In this document: positions 47,275 through 59,802 of the stretch, piece by piece | Layout: the number at the start of each line of letters is the position of its first letter | Position numbering within the stretch: the first letter of the stretch is position 1 | NCBI GenBank assembly: GCA_020746875.1 | Contig: JAGTJL010000003.1 | Span: forward strand, 3,286,001 to 3,350,000 | DNA length: 64,000 nucleotides | Direction of reading: 5' to 3' | From: Rhexocercosporidium sp. MPI-PUGE-AT-0058 | Lineage: Eukaryota > Ascomycota > Leotiomycetes > Helotiales | Translations under genes and position numbers: made by a program | Notes under the pieces: generated by a model | Seen by the model: only the letters and a program-made list of their open reading frames with translations | What the model was told of the DNA's origin: nothing | Database searches by the model: none

Positions 47275-47284
47275 CACCCCTATA
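47275..47284 (-). other. Polypurine tract of copia G
   Basis: Read on the minus strand: TATAGGGGTG next to the 3' LTR. Confidence 0.6.
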
Positions 47285-48054
47285 GTAAGGCTCCGTTATA
47301 TAAATAAGCCTTGCTATTTAAAGGCGTATAAGCAGTCGAGAGATATAATATAAACTCTTTAAATATATATATTAATTCTTAGTAAAAGTATGGCGCTAAG
47401 CAATAAATTAATATTTTTAGAATACTATAATAAATAAAAATATTAATACGCGCTTTAAAGATATAATATGCAAGGACTCTATATATTAATATAAGCAGTC
47501 TGCTAAGTAATTAATATTAATAACAAATGAAAATATAAATACGTATTTAAATTATATATAATTAAATAAATAAAATTTAAAGATATAATTAAGTTATAAT
47601 AATTAAGTAAATAAAATCTTAATTATTATGTCTAACGCGTGTAAATCGCAGGTTTTAAAAGTAAGGCTAAAGTAAGGTTCGGTCTGCAGTTAAGATCTCG
47701 TGCCGTCCCGTCTAATTATTAAGTTATTAAGTTATAATTAATAAATTTAGTCTTTTTAAAGTAATTACTATATATAGTAGGAAGCCGCAACAGTATGTGC
47801 CAGCCTTTTATTAGCTTATATAATGCGCCGCCTCCCGGGTTAATAGGTTTATTATTAATCCAAGCGTCCCGTACTATAATAACGTAATTATAATTACTCT
47901 TAGAAATGTATATATATTGACCTTTATATTACTATAATTAACCTTTACTTAATATTAACGCACTTTATACTCGCGTGCCTGCCTACCTGCCTATTTCTTT
48001 TTCTTATTTTTTAATTTTTTATTTTTTTTAGTAAATTCTCCTCAATTACTAGCC

Positions 48055-49245
48055 ATGCCTCCTAAAGCTTTTAGAGTAGCGACTGCGCGCATTAATAATT
48101 AAATCGCAGCTCGCTAGGTAAGTTCTTTTTTAATTTAATTTCTTAATTTTATTTTTAAGTGACCTTAATACCGTTAAACTAATTATTAATAATTATATTA
48201 TAGGATTTTAAAGATGAGTTCGATGACTAAGAAGTGTTTAGTAATAAGCTTATTAATAAGCTTCTTAATAATCCTCTTCTTACTCGTTCGGTCGTCAGAA
48301 TAAATCTTAAAGATAATTAATAGTATTTTTTTTTACGCGAATATAAAAATGCGCTTATTAATAACTTTAATAATAAGTTAATTTTCCCTTAATCTTTTCG
48401 TATTAAGCTAAGCTCGCCATTTAAGAAGACTCTTACGCGTTCTTTTAATGTTTTACTATTATTAATTATATTAAGTAAAAGCGTTATTATATTAAATAAA
48501 AATGGCTTTTAATATACCTCCTTTACTTCGCGCGTCTCGCGTCTTAGTTTAATTCTCTTTCTTGCCCCTTTTCCTGCTTTTAAGACTTGCACTCATTTTT
48601 TATTAACTTTAAAAAAGCGTAAATCGTCTCGTACTCCATTTAAGCCTCGCTCTTCTATTAAGCGCGCTCGAGGTATATATACATTATTTTAAAGCTTACT
48701 TTTTATTAATAACTTATTTTATTTATATTAATTAAGATTTAAGAAAGGAGTTTACGGATCCTTATTTATTATATATTCGCGCTATTATTTATAGCCGTAG
48801 TAATTGTAAACACTACTTCGCTAATACTTTCGCTATTAAAAGTCGATGTTATAATTATACCTCTGGTTATAAATGCGATTCCGTTATAAGAAATGTACTT
48901 AAGTATAATAAAAGATTAATTATAGTTATAAACTTTAATAATAAAAAGGTATAATAATTGTATTATAATTAATTAAGTATTTTATTAATTAATTTATAAA
49001 GTATTAAAAAGTATAAAATTACTTTAAAAGCCTTAATAAAAGACTTAGTAAGTAATAATAAGTTTAATAAAGACATAAAATTAAATCTTTTGGTGCGCTT
49101 TTAAAAGCTAGGTCTAAAGCGTAATAAGAAGGTTAATTTTAATAATAATATTAGTATTAATGCGAGATCTTTAGCGGAGTTTAGTAATTTTATATAGGGT
49201 TTAAAGAAATTCGCGAAGGTTTTAAAGACAATAGTTACTTATTAA
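48055..49245 (+). pseudogene. Antisense Cys-cluster gene inside copia G
   Basis: Three exons on the plus strand, opposite to pol. Exon 1 begins ATG at 48055 (MPPKAFRVATARINN) and ends before GTAAGT. Intron 1 is 48118-48203, intron 2 is 48673-48736 (GTATAT...ATTAAG); both keep the frame. Exon 2 is about 156 codons with only four stops and ends in a basic tract (KKRKSSRTPFKPRSSIKRAR). Exon 3 has the Cys cluster at 48805-48876: C-K-H-Y(Cys lost)-x10-C-Y-N-Y(Cys lost)-x5-C, then VLKYNKRLIIVINFNN and a long helical tail to the stop at 49245. Function and family are unknown. Same arrangement and location as the antisense gene of gypsy D. Confidence 0.65.
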
Positions 49246-49290
49246 TTTAAACTTAAGTGAATTTTTGCGCTTTTAGTGGATTGTTTATGA

Positions 49291-49401
49291 GCTCGGACTG
49301 GATTTAAACGGACTTTACTTAGGCTCAGGCCAGATTTAAATAGTCTTTACTTAAGCTTAAGCTAAATTTAAGTAGACTTTACTTAAGCTCGGGCTGGATT
49401 T
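49291..49401 (-). repeat. 32-bp tandem repeats in the 3' interior of copia G
   Basis: Three full units and a partial fourth, each beginning GCTCGG/GCTCAG/GCTTAA and ending TTTACTTA(A/G), at 49291, 49323, 49355 and 49387. They lie between the ends of the two convergent genes. Confidence 0.88.
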
Positions 49402-49519
49402 CGCGTTTACGTTCGGCGTTTTTAAAGCGCGAATACCTAAAATATTAAATTAAAAAAGTTTTTATAAATAAAAAATCGTATAAAAATGTTTTTAATATAC
49501 TTTTAATAAATGTATTTAA

Positions 49520-52500
49520 AGCTTTTTAACTTAAAATCAATAATTACTAAAGTTTAAAAGTGCTTTAAAAAGCTCGAATTTCTAGTAAAATAAATTCTTT
49601 ATGAGCCTATTAATAAACATATTAATAATTAAAAGATATATTACTTTAAATAATCCACGAGTATATTCTTATTTAAGCCACATATTTTAAATATTTATAT
49701 AGCGAAGCTTAATAGTAATCCTCTTAATATTATTTATAATTAATTTAATTATTTATTAATTATTATAAAAGATTTCTTAAGTTTTATTAATATTAAGAGT
49801 TAAGTTTTAAAAGAATTATTAAAAAGCTATAGCTTTTTTTCCGGTGTATTTTAATATTAATAATTTCGTTTTAATAGTCGACGTAATAATCGTAAATTAC
49901 TTTAATGCTTTTTAAATTATTAGCCCGCTAAATAATAAGATTATATAACTTTAAGATGACTTCTGAGTTTTAATGTCATTCGCGAAAGATATATTTAAAA
50001 TAATATAAAGCGCTTTCTTTTAATTACTTCTATATATAATGCTTAAAAAGCGCGTATTAAATAAGTAATAAATAAGTTAATATATAATTGTGAAATGCTT
50101 TAGATTAGGATTTATTGCGAATTATAAAAGCTAGGCAATCGCAAAGGCTACGTCTAGTTTTATAATAATTGCTATATATAATACCGACTTAATTCTCTTT
50201 TAATAAGCTTTAATATGTTTTTTTAAAGCTTATCCCTTATATTTAACAAGATTGATTTAAGGGAGCGGTGTCGTAAGACACTTTTTATTAACTTATTCAA
50301 ACTTTTAAGTAATCTTCTTAATATATTAATTATAAATTAAAGAAATAGTCTTACGCTTTTTATTACGTATTATCTTAATCCTTAAGAATTATTTAATATT
50401 TTTAAGATTATATATATTGTACGCTTAATTTAGTCGCTTAATGAAATTTTATCCGAGCTTTAAGTCGTCTCGATAATAAAGCACTTAAATGTTATTTACG
50501 TAAAAGAGAATAAGGATTTTATAAGTAAGGTTTATGAATATATACGGTTTCTTTAAGTATAAAATTAGCCTTAAATTTATTAACGTTTTATTAATATATT
50601 TATATTATAAATACGGAGAGTCACGCATCTCGTAAAAAGCGCGATTAATTTATAATATATGTCTAGGCTTATTAAAACCTAAAGGGAATTTATAATACAC
50701 GGTTTTATTGTCTATATCTTAAAGAGCGTTAATAAACGCGTTAATTACGTTAAAGCACTTAACTTTTAAGTTAAAATAAGCTGTAAGCGCCATAGCGATT
50801 TAAAAGGATTTAATTAAAAGCGTGTTAGCGTATGTAAAGACAATTATTAATTTACTTTAGAAATTACCTCGCATAATAATTCGAGATTTATATTTTAAAA
50901 TGTATCCCTTTAGATCTAGCTTATACTTAAAAACCTATATAAGCGGAATAAATATTTATATAGTGTTTAAATTAAACACTTTTAAGGTTTAATAACCTTA
51001 TTTATTTATTGTCTTTATTTTTAAGTTCGTATCTTCTTTAAATTACTCTTTTATTAAGTAATTCTTAAAATCGTTTTATTATTTTAATTTAAATAAAAGA
51101 TTTTAGACTTTAATTTTTAAAAGTGAAATCTTTTCTTTTAGTAATTAGCGGCTCAATTGTATTACTATTGTAATTATATAATATATAATCTTTATTAAAT
51201 CTCGAAGATTATTTTACTCTTTTAGTAATATATATTAATTAAGCATAAGTCCTTAAAGCATTTAATTAATTTCGGACCGAAGATTATTATATTAGTCGAG
51301 GATTTAATTACCCCCGAAATTAGGCTTACCCCTAAGCTTAAGGTTGTCTTTATTAAGGCGTGTTTATTTAAAGATAACTATAAGTATAATAAATACTTTA
51401 TTACTTTAATTTTTTTATAATCTTTCTCTTTTCCTTTTACTTTTAATTAGCTTTTTTACTTTTGCCGAGCTTTTAATAAGTATATTTAATTTTAATTAAG
51501 CTTCTTTTATTATAATTTAAAAGTGTATTACTCTTGCTTATCTTACTTCCGTCGTCCGAGTACTTTATGCTTTAGTTTAGGAATGCGGTGTTAAAATTAT
51601 TATTAAAGACTCCTTTTATAATCGAGGTCTTAACGGTATTTAAATCTTAATGCGTAATAATTAAGACGAATCCCGCGCTTAATCTTATAATACGTTCGAA
51701 TCTCGATTAATGAGTTATATACTCTTACGCGAGTCGAATGCCTTTAAGTCATACTTTATATTTAAAGTAGACTTTCGGTTTAACGCACTTTTTTTTAATT
51801 TCTTATTTTATTTAAGAGGGCCCTTTAAAATAAGAATATATTCTGAAGTTAAAAGTCTATTTGCTATGCTTAGGCTATTAATATGCTTTTTTACCCTCGA
51901 GTTCTGACTCTCGAAGCTTTTAATTAATTTTTAAATTCGTTTAATATATAATTAAGGCAAGTCTTTACTTAAGAGATTTATATTATTTTCTCCGACAATT
52001 ATATTTTTAATAATGTTTTTAATGATTTCAGCTTAATTTACGACAGACTTATCCTCCTCGATGAGATCGTAAATAGACTTGGCTTCTTAAATTGTAATCT
52101 TTATTTTTTTACTTAAGGTAATATAAAAGCTATTTTTATTAAAGCGTACGTTACGCGTAATAATTATTTTATTAAGACGTGGCACTTAAATCCTATAAAT
52201 ATTAAAAGCGTGAAAACTTATAAAATATTTAATATATATACGCGTAATTATTTTAAACGCTTTTTTATTTTATCCTTTAGCTTTCTTTATTATTAATAGG
52301 TACGCTTTATAGCCATATACATAAATATTATTTTAGTTTAGTTTAAAATCTATAGTAAGTTTTATAATAAGCGCTAAGTCATATCACCGAAAATAATTCT
52401 AAAACCACTTATTATTAACTTTAATAGGTAACAGCCAGTCATTTGCTCGCCTTAGGCTTTTATTATATAAATAAATCTTTATAAGTATACATTTAATATT

Positions 52501-53650
52501 CAAATTCACGGGAAGATTAATTAATAGTCTTATCTTAATGCCTTTATTAATTGCTTTTTAACTAATTCGTTCGGCTCCGTCATTTGACTTATAAGTTGCC
52601 GTTAGTAAGAGCTCGAGGTTAATTCCGAGCTTATTAGCCTATCTCTCATATTTCGTAAATCCTCGAATTATAATGACTGCTTTTTCTTAATTATATTTAA
52701 ATTTATATATTAAGAGTTTAAATTGCTTTCGAACTTAAGCTTTAAAGCTCTTAATATATTAAAACACTTTATTATACTCTTTTATTTGTAATATATAATT
52801 AACGAGTAAGCCGCTGTATTCGCATTTAAGTATAAAGAGCTAAGAGTAATTATTTTAATATTTTAAATAATTAAATAAATCTTAAGTAACTTTTTAAAAT
52901 AGTTTAAAGAATTTCCTTTTTAGTAAACGTTTAAAGATTACTTAAGTAATATAAGTTAAAGCATATTATTTATACTTAATCTTCCTTATTACTTTAATAA
53001 TTTTAATATTTTTCGCCGTGTTTATTAATTTCCTTAAAGCATCCGGGCTTAAATAACTTATTCGCAGATATTAAATACGCTTTGAGTCTATTTTAAGGTA
53101 CTTATAATCTTTAAATAGTTTATACGGCTTATTTATTTTTTTAAAAAGCGTTAAAAATATTATAATTTCTATAACGCTTAAGAGTATGTTACGAGTGCTT
53201 AAAGAGTAAATTAAACGTGGTTTATATTTAAAGAAAACGAGGTTTTATTTACGCTTTATTTATTACATTATATAATATTCACTAATTAATAAGCCTTCCT
53301 CATTCTATCTTAAAGTGTAATTTATATTATAAAACTAAAGACTAGTCTTATAAAGACAAGCTTTAAAGATAATATTAATATAAAAGTTTTCTATAATTAC
53401 GACGTCGTAAAGCGTGAAATTAAATAATTTTTTATTTAAACTCTTAAGCGCTCCTTTTATGACTCGAGTTCCGCGCCCGATAATAAGCAATTAAGAGCTC
53501 CTACACTTAATTAAATCCTTAGGAGTAGATTTTATAAAAGATTTTTTTAATAATATTAAACGATTATTAATTAAATTAATCGCTTTATAATTATTTAATA
53601 AAATAAAGTTTAATAAAGGATAAAGTGAATTTTAAAGGGAGTATATACTT
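49520..53650 (-). pseudogene. Copia G pol (PR-IN-RT-RNaseH), degenerate
   Basis: On the minus strand: a protease-like stretch ending RGTRVIKGALKSLN (about 53450), GAG-pre-integrase (LSPDALRKLINTAKN near 53020), an integrase core ending TYKSNDGAERI (about 52560), the copia SH3-like part RIYIKYFISFHAFNIYRI near 52220, RT with SFQIAMALTAYFNLKVKC-type text (Q is a stop) near 50750 and an active site YVNN at 50491-50502 (YVDD expected), and RNase H ending KLRYINI.NMWLK and FINRLIKNLF near 49600. The order PR-IN-RT-RH defines Ty1/copia. Both catalytic RT Asp are Asn, so it is inactive. Confidence 0.87.
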
Positions 53651-53799
53651 ATAGCTAAATGCTCGACTAAATTAGGCAAGAGCACCGGGTACGCGTGGGT
53701 CCCGCTTATTCCTTTTTTATTTAATAAGTTTCCGGAAAAAATAGACTTCTTTTTATTTAATTTATTAAATCCTTACTTATTTAGTTTTACTAAGAGATT

Positions 53800-55230
53800 T
53801 TTTATTAATTAAGGGAAAGGCTTATTTAAACTTATTTACCCGCGAAAAGCTTTTTATTATAGCGTAACAAACCGTTACTAAATCTTATTATAATACTAAT
53901 TATTCATTTTTAGGTTTAGACGAGCTGTTTTATTTTAATATTTAATAAACACTTTTTTATAAACTGTTATTTAAAAATAAATATAATTTAAAGGAAACCA
54001 ATGGTGAGTTTTATTCTTTAAATATAAATATGCTTTCTTTATAGGTTTTCCTTTTGTTTTAAATTAATTTAATTTTTAGCTATATAAATTAAAAGCTTCC
54101 GAGTCGGGTATCTTATTATTATTAAAGCGTAAACTAAAAGTTAAAAAATGACTATACCTTAATTTTCTACCGATAAGTTATTAATACTAACGATTGACTT
54201 AATTAAAATAAAACAGTCGTGCGAGCTATTTTAAGGAGTATTTAAGAGGTATCTCGAGTTCGTTAACTTCCTTAGTCTTAAAAAAGTATTTTTAAGCCCA
54301 TAAGTTATTAAAGTTATTAATTACAATTAAGAAAAGGTTAATATTAAGGGTACCGAGCACTTCCGGCACATAATATAAATTCTCTTTATGAATTAGTTTT
54401 TAGTGTTATATAATTTAAACTTTTAGGTTTCGAACGTTTTTTGTATTTAGGGATTATAAGTAATCTTAACGAGTTATTATTTAAATTATTATATTTATTT
54501 AATATAAAACTATTTTAAGTGTGTAAATTAATACTTAAATGTTAGCTCTTTTCTTAGCGATAAGCTATGTAGCCGCTATACTGAAGAATTAGCGGCTTAT
54601 AGTTTTCTTAATTTATTCGTAAAGCTTAAAGTATACCGTAGTTTGTAATTATTATATTACGTACTTTATAATATACGCTTTAGCTTCGGCCTTAGCTTTC
54701 TTTTAATAAGATTCTGCGGTTATTTTAATAAGCTTATGCGGTCGAGTAGGAAGAGGGGTAATAAAAGCGTTAAAGCTTATAATTATTTAGTTTAAGGAAG
54801 ACGTAGCTATTACGTGACGATCGAGTGCCCATTTCTAAAGTTATTTATTATATTCGTTTGTCTTTATTATATAATTTAATTTAACGAGATTATTTTTTTA
54901 TTAAGCGATTTACTTGGCGGTCCGTGGATTTTTATTAATAATTTTAGCTAGTGTTTTTATATTAAGAATATTTAAGTTAACGAAAAGCTAAAGTCCGAAC
55001 ATTTAAACGCTAAAAGTTAAATAATTTATTTATAATAGGAAGTCTTTAGGCTTTAAATATATAATGTTTACGTTAAGACCGCTAAGACTGTCGTGCGATA
55101 ACATCTTAATAATTACGCCAAGAAGTGTATTAGGGTTTAAGCGTAAAAAAAGGAAACAAAGATTATAAAGTTGGAATTAAATAAGCTTAATTAAAACTCG
55201 AAATCTATATATATTAAAAGTAACTTGTAA
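53800..55230 (-). pseudogene. Copia G gag region, poorly resolved
   Basis: A zinc-knuckle-like trace (YLYLKNKTHH, with Cys lost) is readable on the minus strand near 54020, preceded by IPDSEAFNLYS. The rest is the expected place of gag, but stops are dense and a competing plus-strand frame exists at 54148-55240. The call rests mainly on position between PBS and protease. Confidence 0.4.
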
Positions 55231-55250
55231 AAATAAATATGGCTCTTAAC
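55231..55250 (-). other. Primer-binding site of copia G
   Basis: The minus strand next to the 5' LTR reads GTTAAGAGCCATAT, close to the initiator-Met-type PBS (GGTATCAGAGCCAT) common in copia elements. It confirms the minus orientation. Confidence 0.6.
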
Positions 55251-55439
55251 TATTGTATAAATATAAAGTAGGCTTTTCGTAGTTTAAGAGCTCTACGATT
55301 AACGTAAAAAATAAGGGTTTAAAAGATTTATTAAAGTAAGCGTTACCTTTTATAAGAGAGGACTATGACCCGAGTATATATATACGTGAGTGCTTACGAG
55401 AGCATACACATGACCAGTAGACTGCGCTAGGGCGCGACA
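55251..55439 (-). repeat. 5' LTR of copia G
   Basis: 189 bp, partner of 47086-47274. The plus-strand start TATTGTATA is a mutated TGTCGTACA; the GGCGCGACA end is conserved. Confidence 0.92.
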
Positions 55440-55444
55440 AAAGG

Positions 55445-56900
55445 GGTATAACTTATAAGTCCATAGATTATAATATAATTAATAAATAAAACCGCTAATA
55501 AGTTGTTTATTTAGTCTTCTCTTATTTTAAATAAAGTATTCTTAATAAGGCCATGTCTTCGTTTAATTAAGTTATTAGCTTTTACGTTATAAGTTAATAT
55601 TTAAATTCGTTAAATTTCCACTTTATTTAATAAATTAACGACTTCACTTATGTTTTCTATGTTTTTATTAACTATTAGTTTTTAAAACAGCTTATATTAA
55701 TAAATAATATTTTATTAAATGAAATCAGCAATGCCTTTAGCCTCCTTTAAAATAAGCGCCTTAACTTCGACTTAACCGCTTATATTATTTTAAGCGACAA
55801 CACAATACTTCTTTTTGTTTTATATTAATATAAAAGTAATATTTAACGCTTACTTTTTTATAAATTCATTTAAAATAATTAAAATTATAAATTCTTTTTA
55901 TTACTTAATACTACGTAATATATATTTATTATATATTTTAACGAATTCCGCGGAGTCCTTAAAATAACCCTTTTAAAAATAACGTTAAGAGATGCGGTAA
56001 TATATGCTTTCCTTTTCTTTATAATTAAAGTTATTATAATAACTTTATAAAATATATACTTTATTTTTATTAGTATTAATAACGAGTTTAATAAGTGCGC
56101 CTTTTAATAAAAGTCTTTAAATACGTTAATTATAAATTTTATATAATAATGCTTTTTTTTTAAATATATAAAAGACTTTTAAATTTATACTTTTCGAAGT
56201 CTTAAGCGTAATTAAATAAATAATTATCTTTTAATAATACTTTTTATAATATTTTAAAAATATTAATAAGTCTGCCTCGCTCTCTTAATTTATACTCGAG
56301 TCGCCGCTAAGTATTACTTAATTATTCGACTTATTTATAATTCTTAAACTTTTTATTTTATATTAATAAGGATATCGCGTCTTCGGGTTAACTTAAGGTC
56401 ATCGAAAGTCTTTAGCTTTTTAATTAAGTCTTCTATGCTCTCCGCTTCCATTAAGTAAATTTCAATCGTATTAAGCTTAATTAAAATCCAATCTCTATTG
56501 TTTATATTTTCAATATCTTTTTTAATATCCTAAAGGTGTTTAAGTCTCCTTAAGAAAACATTTATTATTATATACGTAGCACCTTTAATATAACGCACTT
56601 CGAAGTCGAAAAGCCTAATTTAGGCGAGCCAGCGAGTGAGCATTATATTAAAGTAGTTATAAGCAGCTCCTTTAAGTTAAGTAATAAAAGTGTTTACGTC
56701 AGTCTTTATAATAAAATAGACTCTTATAAGCCAGATTTTAAGCTTCTTAAGGATTAAGAACATACCTTTACATTATAGTGGGGTTGACCTCAGAGGTCCA
56801 TTTGTTACGTAATTAATCTGCATCTTATTATATTTAAAGATAGCCTCTAAGATAATATCCTTTAAGAATAATAACGATTTTTATTATTATAACTTTTCCT
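55445..56900 (-). pseudogene. Ty3/gypsy relic H (integrase and RNase H)
   Basis: On the minus strand, RNase H text lies at about 56555-56765: LKIWLIRVYFIIKTDVNTFI, MLTRWLA-stop-IRLFDFEVRYIKG. Integrase core follows at about 55765-55550 with LIVNKNIENISEVVNLLNKVE (Asp sites changed) and NNLIKRRH. This order on the minus strand is gypsy. Copia G inserted just downstream. The relic resembles the pol piece at 35600-37715. gag and RT were not found. Confidence 0.68.
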
Positions 56901-57249
56901 TTTTATTTAAATTATACCTTTTTTTTCTTTTAATAAATTATACTTTTTAAATATATAATATCTTTAGTATTTATTAAATAAGTATTTCTTACGTTTACCT
57001 TTTAGCACTTATTTTATTACCCTTTTATTATATACTTAATGTTTTCCTTTTTACATATTTTAATAACCGACGTAAAAAGCAAATAAAAAGGCTAAAATAA
57101 AGTACGTAAAAAAGCCTAAAGGCCCCTTATGTTAACTATAAAGACTAAAACTAATAAATACTTAAATTAATATAAACTTATTCATTTAAAGATCTCCTAG
57201 CCCTTAAAATAAAACTAAATACGGCACCTCAATAGTCTCTTATAACTTA
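56901..57249. repeat. AT-rich, unassigned
   Basis: Junction between gypsy relic H and copia I. No motif, LTR or duplication could be placed. Confidence 0.4.
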
Positions 57250-59802
57250 ATAAAAAGCATAAGAAGTCTAAAAGGAAACTACTTACTTTTAATATAAAAA
57301 TACTTAGATTATTAAAAAAGCCAGCTTTAATACGTAAAATATTAATATTAAAAAGGTCGGACTGAAAATAGCTAGATTACGTTATTAAAAACGCCTTAAT
57401 TAATATTAATATATTTAATAATTTAAAAAACGAAAAGTAAACTATTTAAAATAAATCCGGTAAATTTTAACGTTAACCACACTTTTAATAAGCGTATTTA
57501 TTACTCTTTTTCTCTTCTTTTTCTATTAAAGGCCTACTTTAAGTTAATAAAATAAAGTTTAATAAAAAAATATATAAGGTTTTATTTTATGCCTTTTTAA
57601 TTAATTTTAATCTTAAGTCATTTTATACCGAGATTAACTTTAATAATAATAAAGCTTTAACATTTAACGAGATTTATTTACTTTACTTAAGCTTATACAT
57701 TTATTTATTATAAAAACAAAAGGCTTAAACTTTAGCGTCTTTCGGGCTTTATTACTTTAAAAGGAGCCTAAAGCTATAAGCTCTTTAACTTAATATTTTA
57801 CTTATATATTTCCATTGTTTTCTCGAGCTCGTGTATTCTTCTTTCTTTAATATAATATATTATATTTTTTACTCTTTTATTAATAATATTAAACGTATTT
57901 ACTCTTTAATAAATTATTAATTTTATTAAAAAAAATTAATTATATTTAAAAACAATATTAAAAACAACGCCTTTAGCGGCAACCTAAAGGGCAAAGAGCC
58001 TAAACGACTTATTAATAACTTCTTTATAACTCAGGGAAACTCTATAACCCCGACTATAAATTATTTTATTACTAAGACTAGTTTTACAGGCTCTGCAAAC
58101 TCTTTTACCTTCGTACTTATTAAACCTTTAATAAAGCCTAATATTACTAGAATTACTAACTTTACCTTATTATAACCACCGGGAACACTTATAAACAATA
58201 CTTTAATTATTAATAAAAAAAAGAAGAAAAATAAAGAATCGACTCTTTATTTATATATACTAGCCTCTTATAATAAAAGTCTAGCAGCGAATTAGAGTTT
58301 ATCTAATATATTATAGGTTTAAGAGCGTCATTATTAACTTCCGCTTAAACGTAATAAGCGTCATAATCCTATTTAACTTATAATTAGCCTTTTTTATACT
58401 TTAATAAAGCACCGTTCTCGATAAAGTTAATTGACTAGCTTTTCTTAATTATTTCCTTTGAGTTTAAAAGGGTCGTTTTTAGCCCCGGAATATAATTTAC
58501 CCGTTAAATAACTACTTCTATGCCGTTATTGCCCTTAATAAGAATATCTCCCGTGTCTAGTATTAGTAATACGTCGCCATTAGCGATTATGACCGATTTG
58601 TGAAAGGTAAATTAATAATTAAGTAACCATCCCTTATTAAGCGTATAGTACTCGCTAGCACCGGAGTCTAAAACTAGTTTATAATTATAGACGGTTTTAA
58701 AAGTTTGATTTGTAATATCTCCCTCTAATTAGTCAGAATCGGACTCGCTTAATTCTTCTATAGTATTTACAAAAGTACTTATAATTAGAGGTTTAAGCTG
58801 CACTTTAGGCTTCACATTTGACTTACCCTTTAGTAAGGGTAAGTGATTTGTGTGTGCCTTTATAGGCTTTCTAGTCGTCACGTGCTTATTTGGCGGTGTA
58901 ATAGTCTTAGATACGGCCATAATAGCCTTTGTAGACTCTGTTTTTGATTCGCTTTTTAACTCCTTAGCCTTTTTAGCCTTATTATTAGGCCTTTTATTCG
59001 GGTTTTCCGAATTATTATGCCTTAGCTCAGGGTGTAAGACCTAGTACGTAGACGTTATATGTCCCGTGGCTTTACACTTATTATAGTGCTTTTTATTATT
59101 GCCTTTACCGCCTTTAAACGCTTTATTAACGTTAAGGTCGGCGTTAGCGCTTATACGAGCTTCTTATAAAATTAAGTCGTTAATTAAACCGTTAATATTA
59201 ATATTCTTAAGATTACCTAATATTTTCTTATATTTACGAGACGAAAAGGCGTTAAAAGAGTTCGGCAAGCCTTTTAGTATTAAGCTAGCTATTATAGGCT
59301 TAGGAATCTCGTAGTCTAGTTGCTTTAAGTATATGGCGCTTAATTGGATTACGTTAGTGTATTCGTTTATGCTCTTATAAGAGCTATAATTAGAATTGAC
59401 GATTTAATTTATATAACGGCCGACTAACTCGAGCGTTAATTAGCCGAAAGTAGATTAAATAGCGTTTTATAGCTTTTTAATTATATTTTTGTCTTTAAAT
59501 CGCTCTTAGTTTTCTAGCGATATAATCGACTTTAACGCTCTTAGCGCTTTTTGGCTTTGCGTCTTAAAGTAGTTTAGCTTCTCGTAATATTTTACGGCTA
59601 GCTCATGAGAATAAGGAGTTAATACGGCTTTACCTCCTTTAGTACCTCTAGAGTAATATAAGAATTAGTCCGGAGGCAAAGCTTTGCCGGAAATATAAGG
59701 CATATAGTCGTTAATTTCTAAGAATAAACTAGCGGGATTTATTCACTTAATATAATTAGACTTCCTTACTAGCTTCTCTCCCTTAAAGGCAATAGCAGCC
59801 AT
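57250..59802 (-). pseudogene. Ty1/copia element I gag-pol (gag, protease, pre-integrase), degenerate
   Basis: The ATG at 59800-59802 opens a minus-strand frame readable for about 520 codons with Gln/Trp-type stops. Gag: MAAIAFKGEKLVRKSNYIK at the start, then IPKPIIASLILKGLPNSF. Zinc knuckle at 59044-59085: Y(Cys)-N-K-C-K-A-T-G-H-x4-Y(Cys). A stop-free linker (58920-58729) is basic then ends EELSESDSD. Protease active site DSGAS is intact at 58664-58678 within LVLDSGASEYY. Pre-integrase text SNSLLDFYYKRLVYINKESIL lies near 58240. The part below 58200 is uncertain. It is less mutated than relic H. Confidence 0.8.

Larger units (their letters stand above)
47086..55439 (-). mobile_element. Ty1/copia element G, complete, with extra 3' antisense gene
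   Basis: A complete 8354-bp copia element on the minus strand, with two 189-bp LTRs and the 5-bp duplication AAAGG (47081-47085 and 55440-55444). Gene order PR, integrase, RT, RNase H is read on the minus strand. PBS and PPT are found at the expected ends. At 8.4 kb it is longer than usual copia elements; the excess is mostly the 2.2 kb between RNase H and the 3' LTR, which holds a spliced gene on the opposite strand. Confidence 0.92.

Noticed and set aside
51710..51907. 65-residue plus-strand frame in copia G
   Set aside because: Opposite the pol region between integrase and RT; no independent support.
54148..55240. Plus-strand frame in copia G starting MTIP, with Gln-type stops and a coiled-coil-like end
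   Set aside because: Stop density (about 7%) is close to chance for this composition, lack of TGA is a side effect of RIP-like mutation, and gag of the minus-strand element is expected here. Kept as an open question, not annotated as a gene.
57975..58430. Plus-strand readable frame opposite copia I
   Set aside because: The minus strand here reads as copia protease/pre-integrase (INSNSLLDFYYKRL), so the plus frame is probably an antisense shadow.
59099..59314. 71-residue plus-strand frame in copia I
   Set aside because: Exactly opposite copia I gag (IPKPIIASLILKGLPNSF); shadow.
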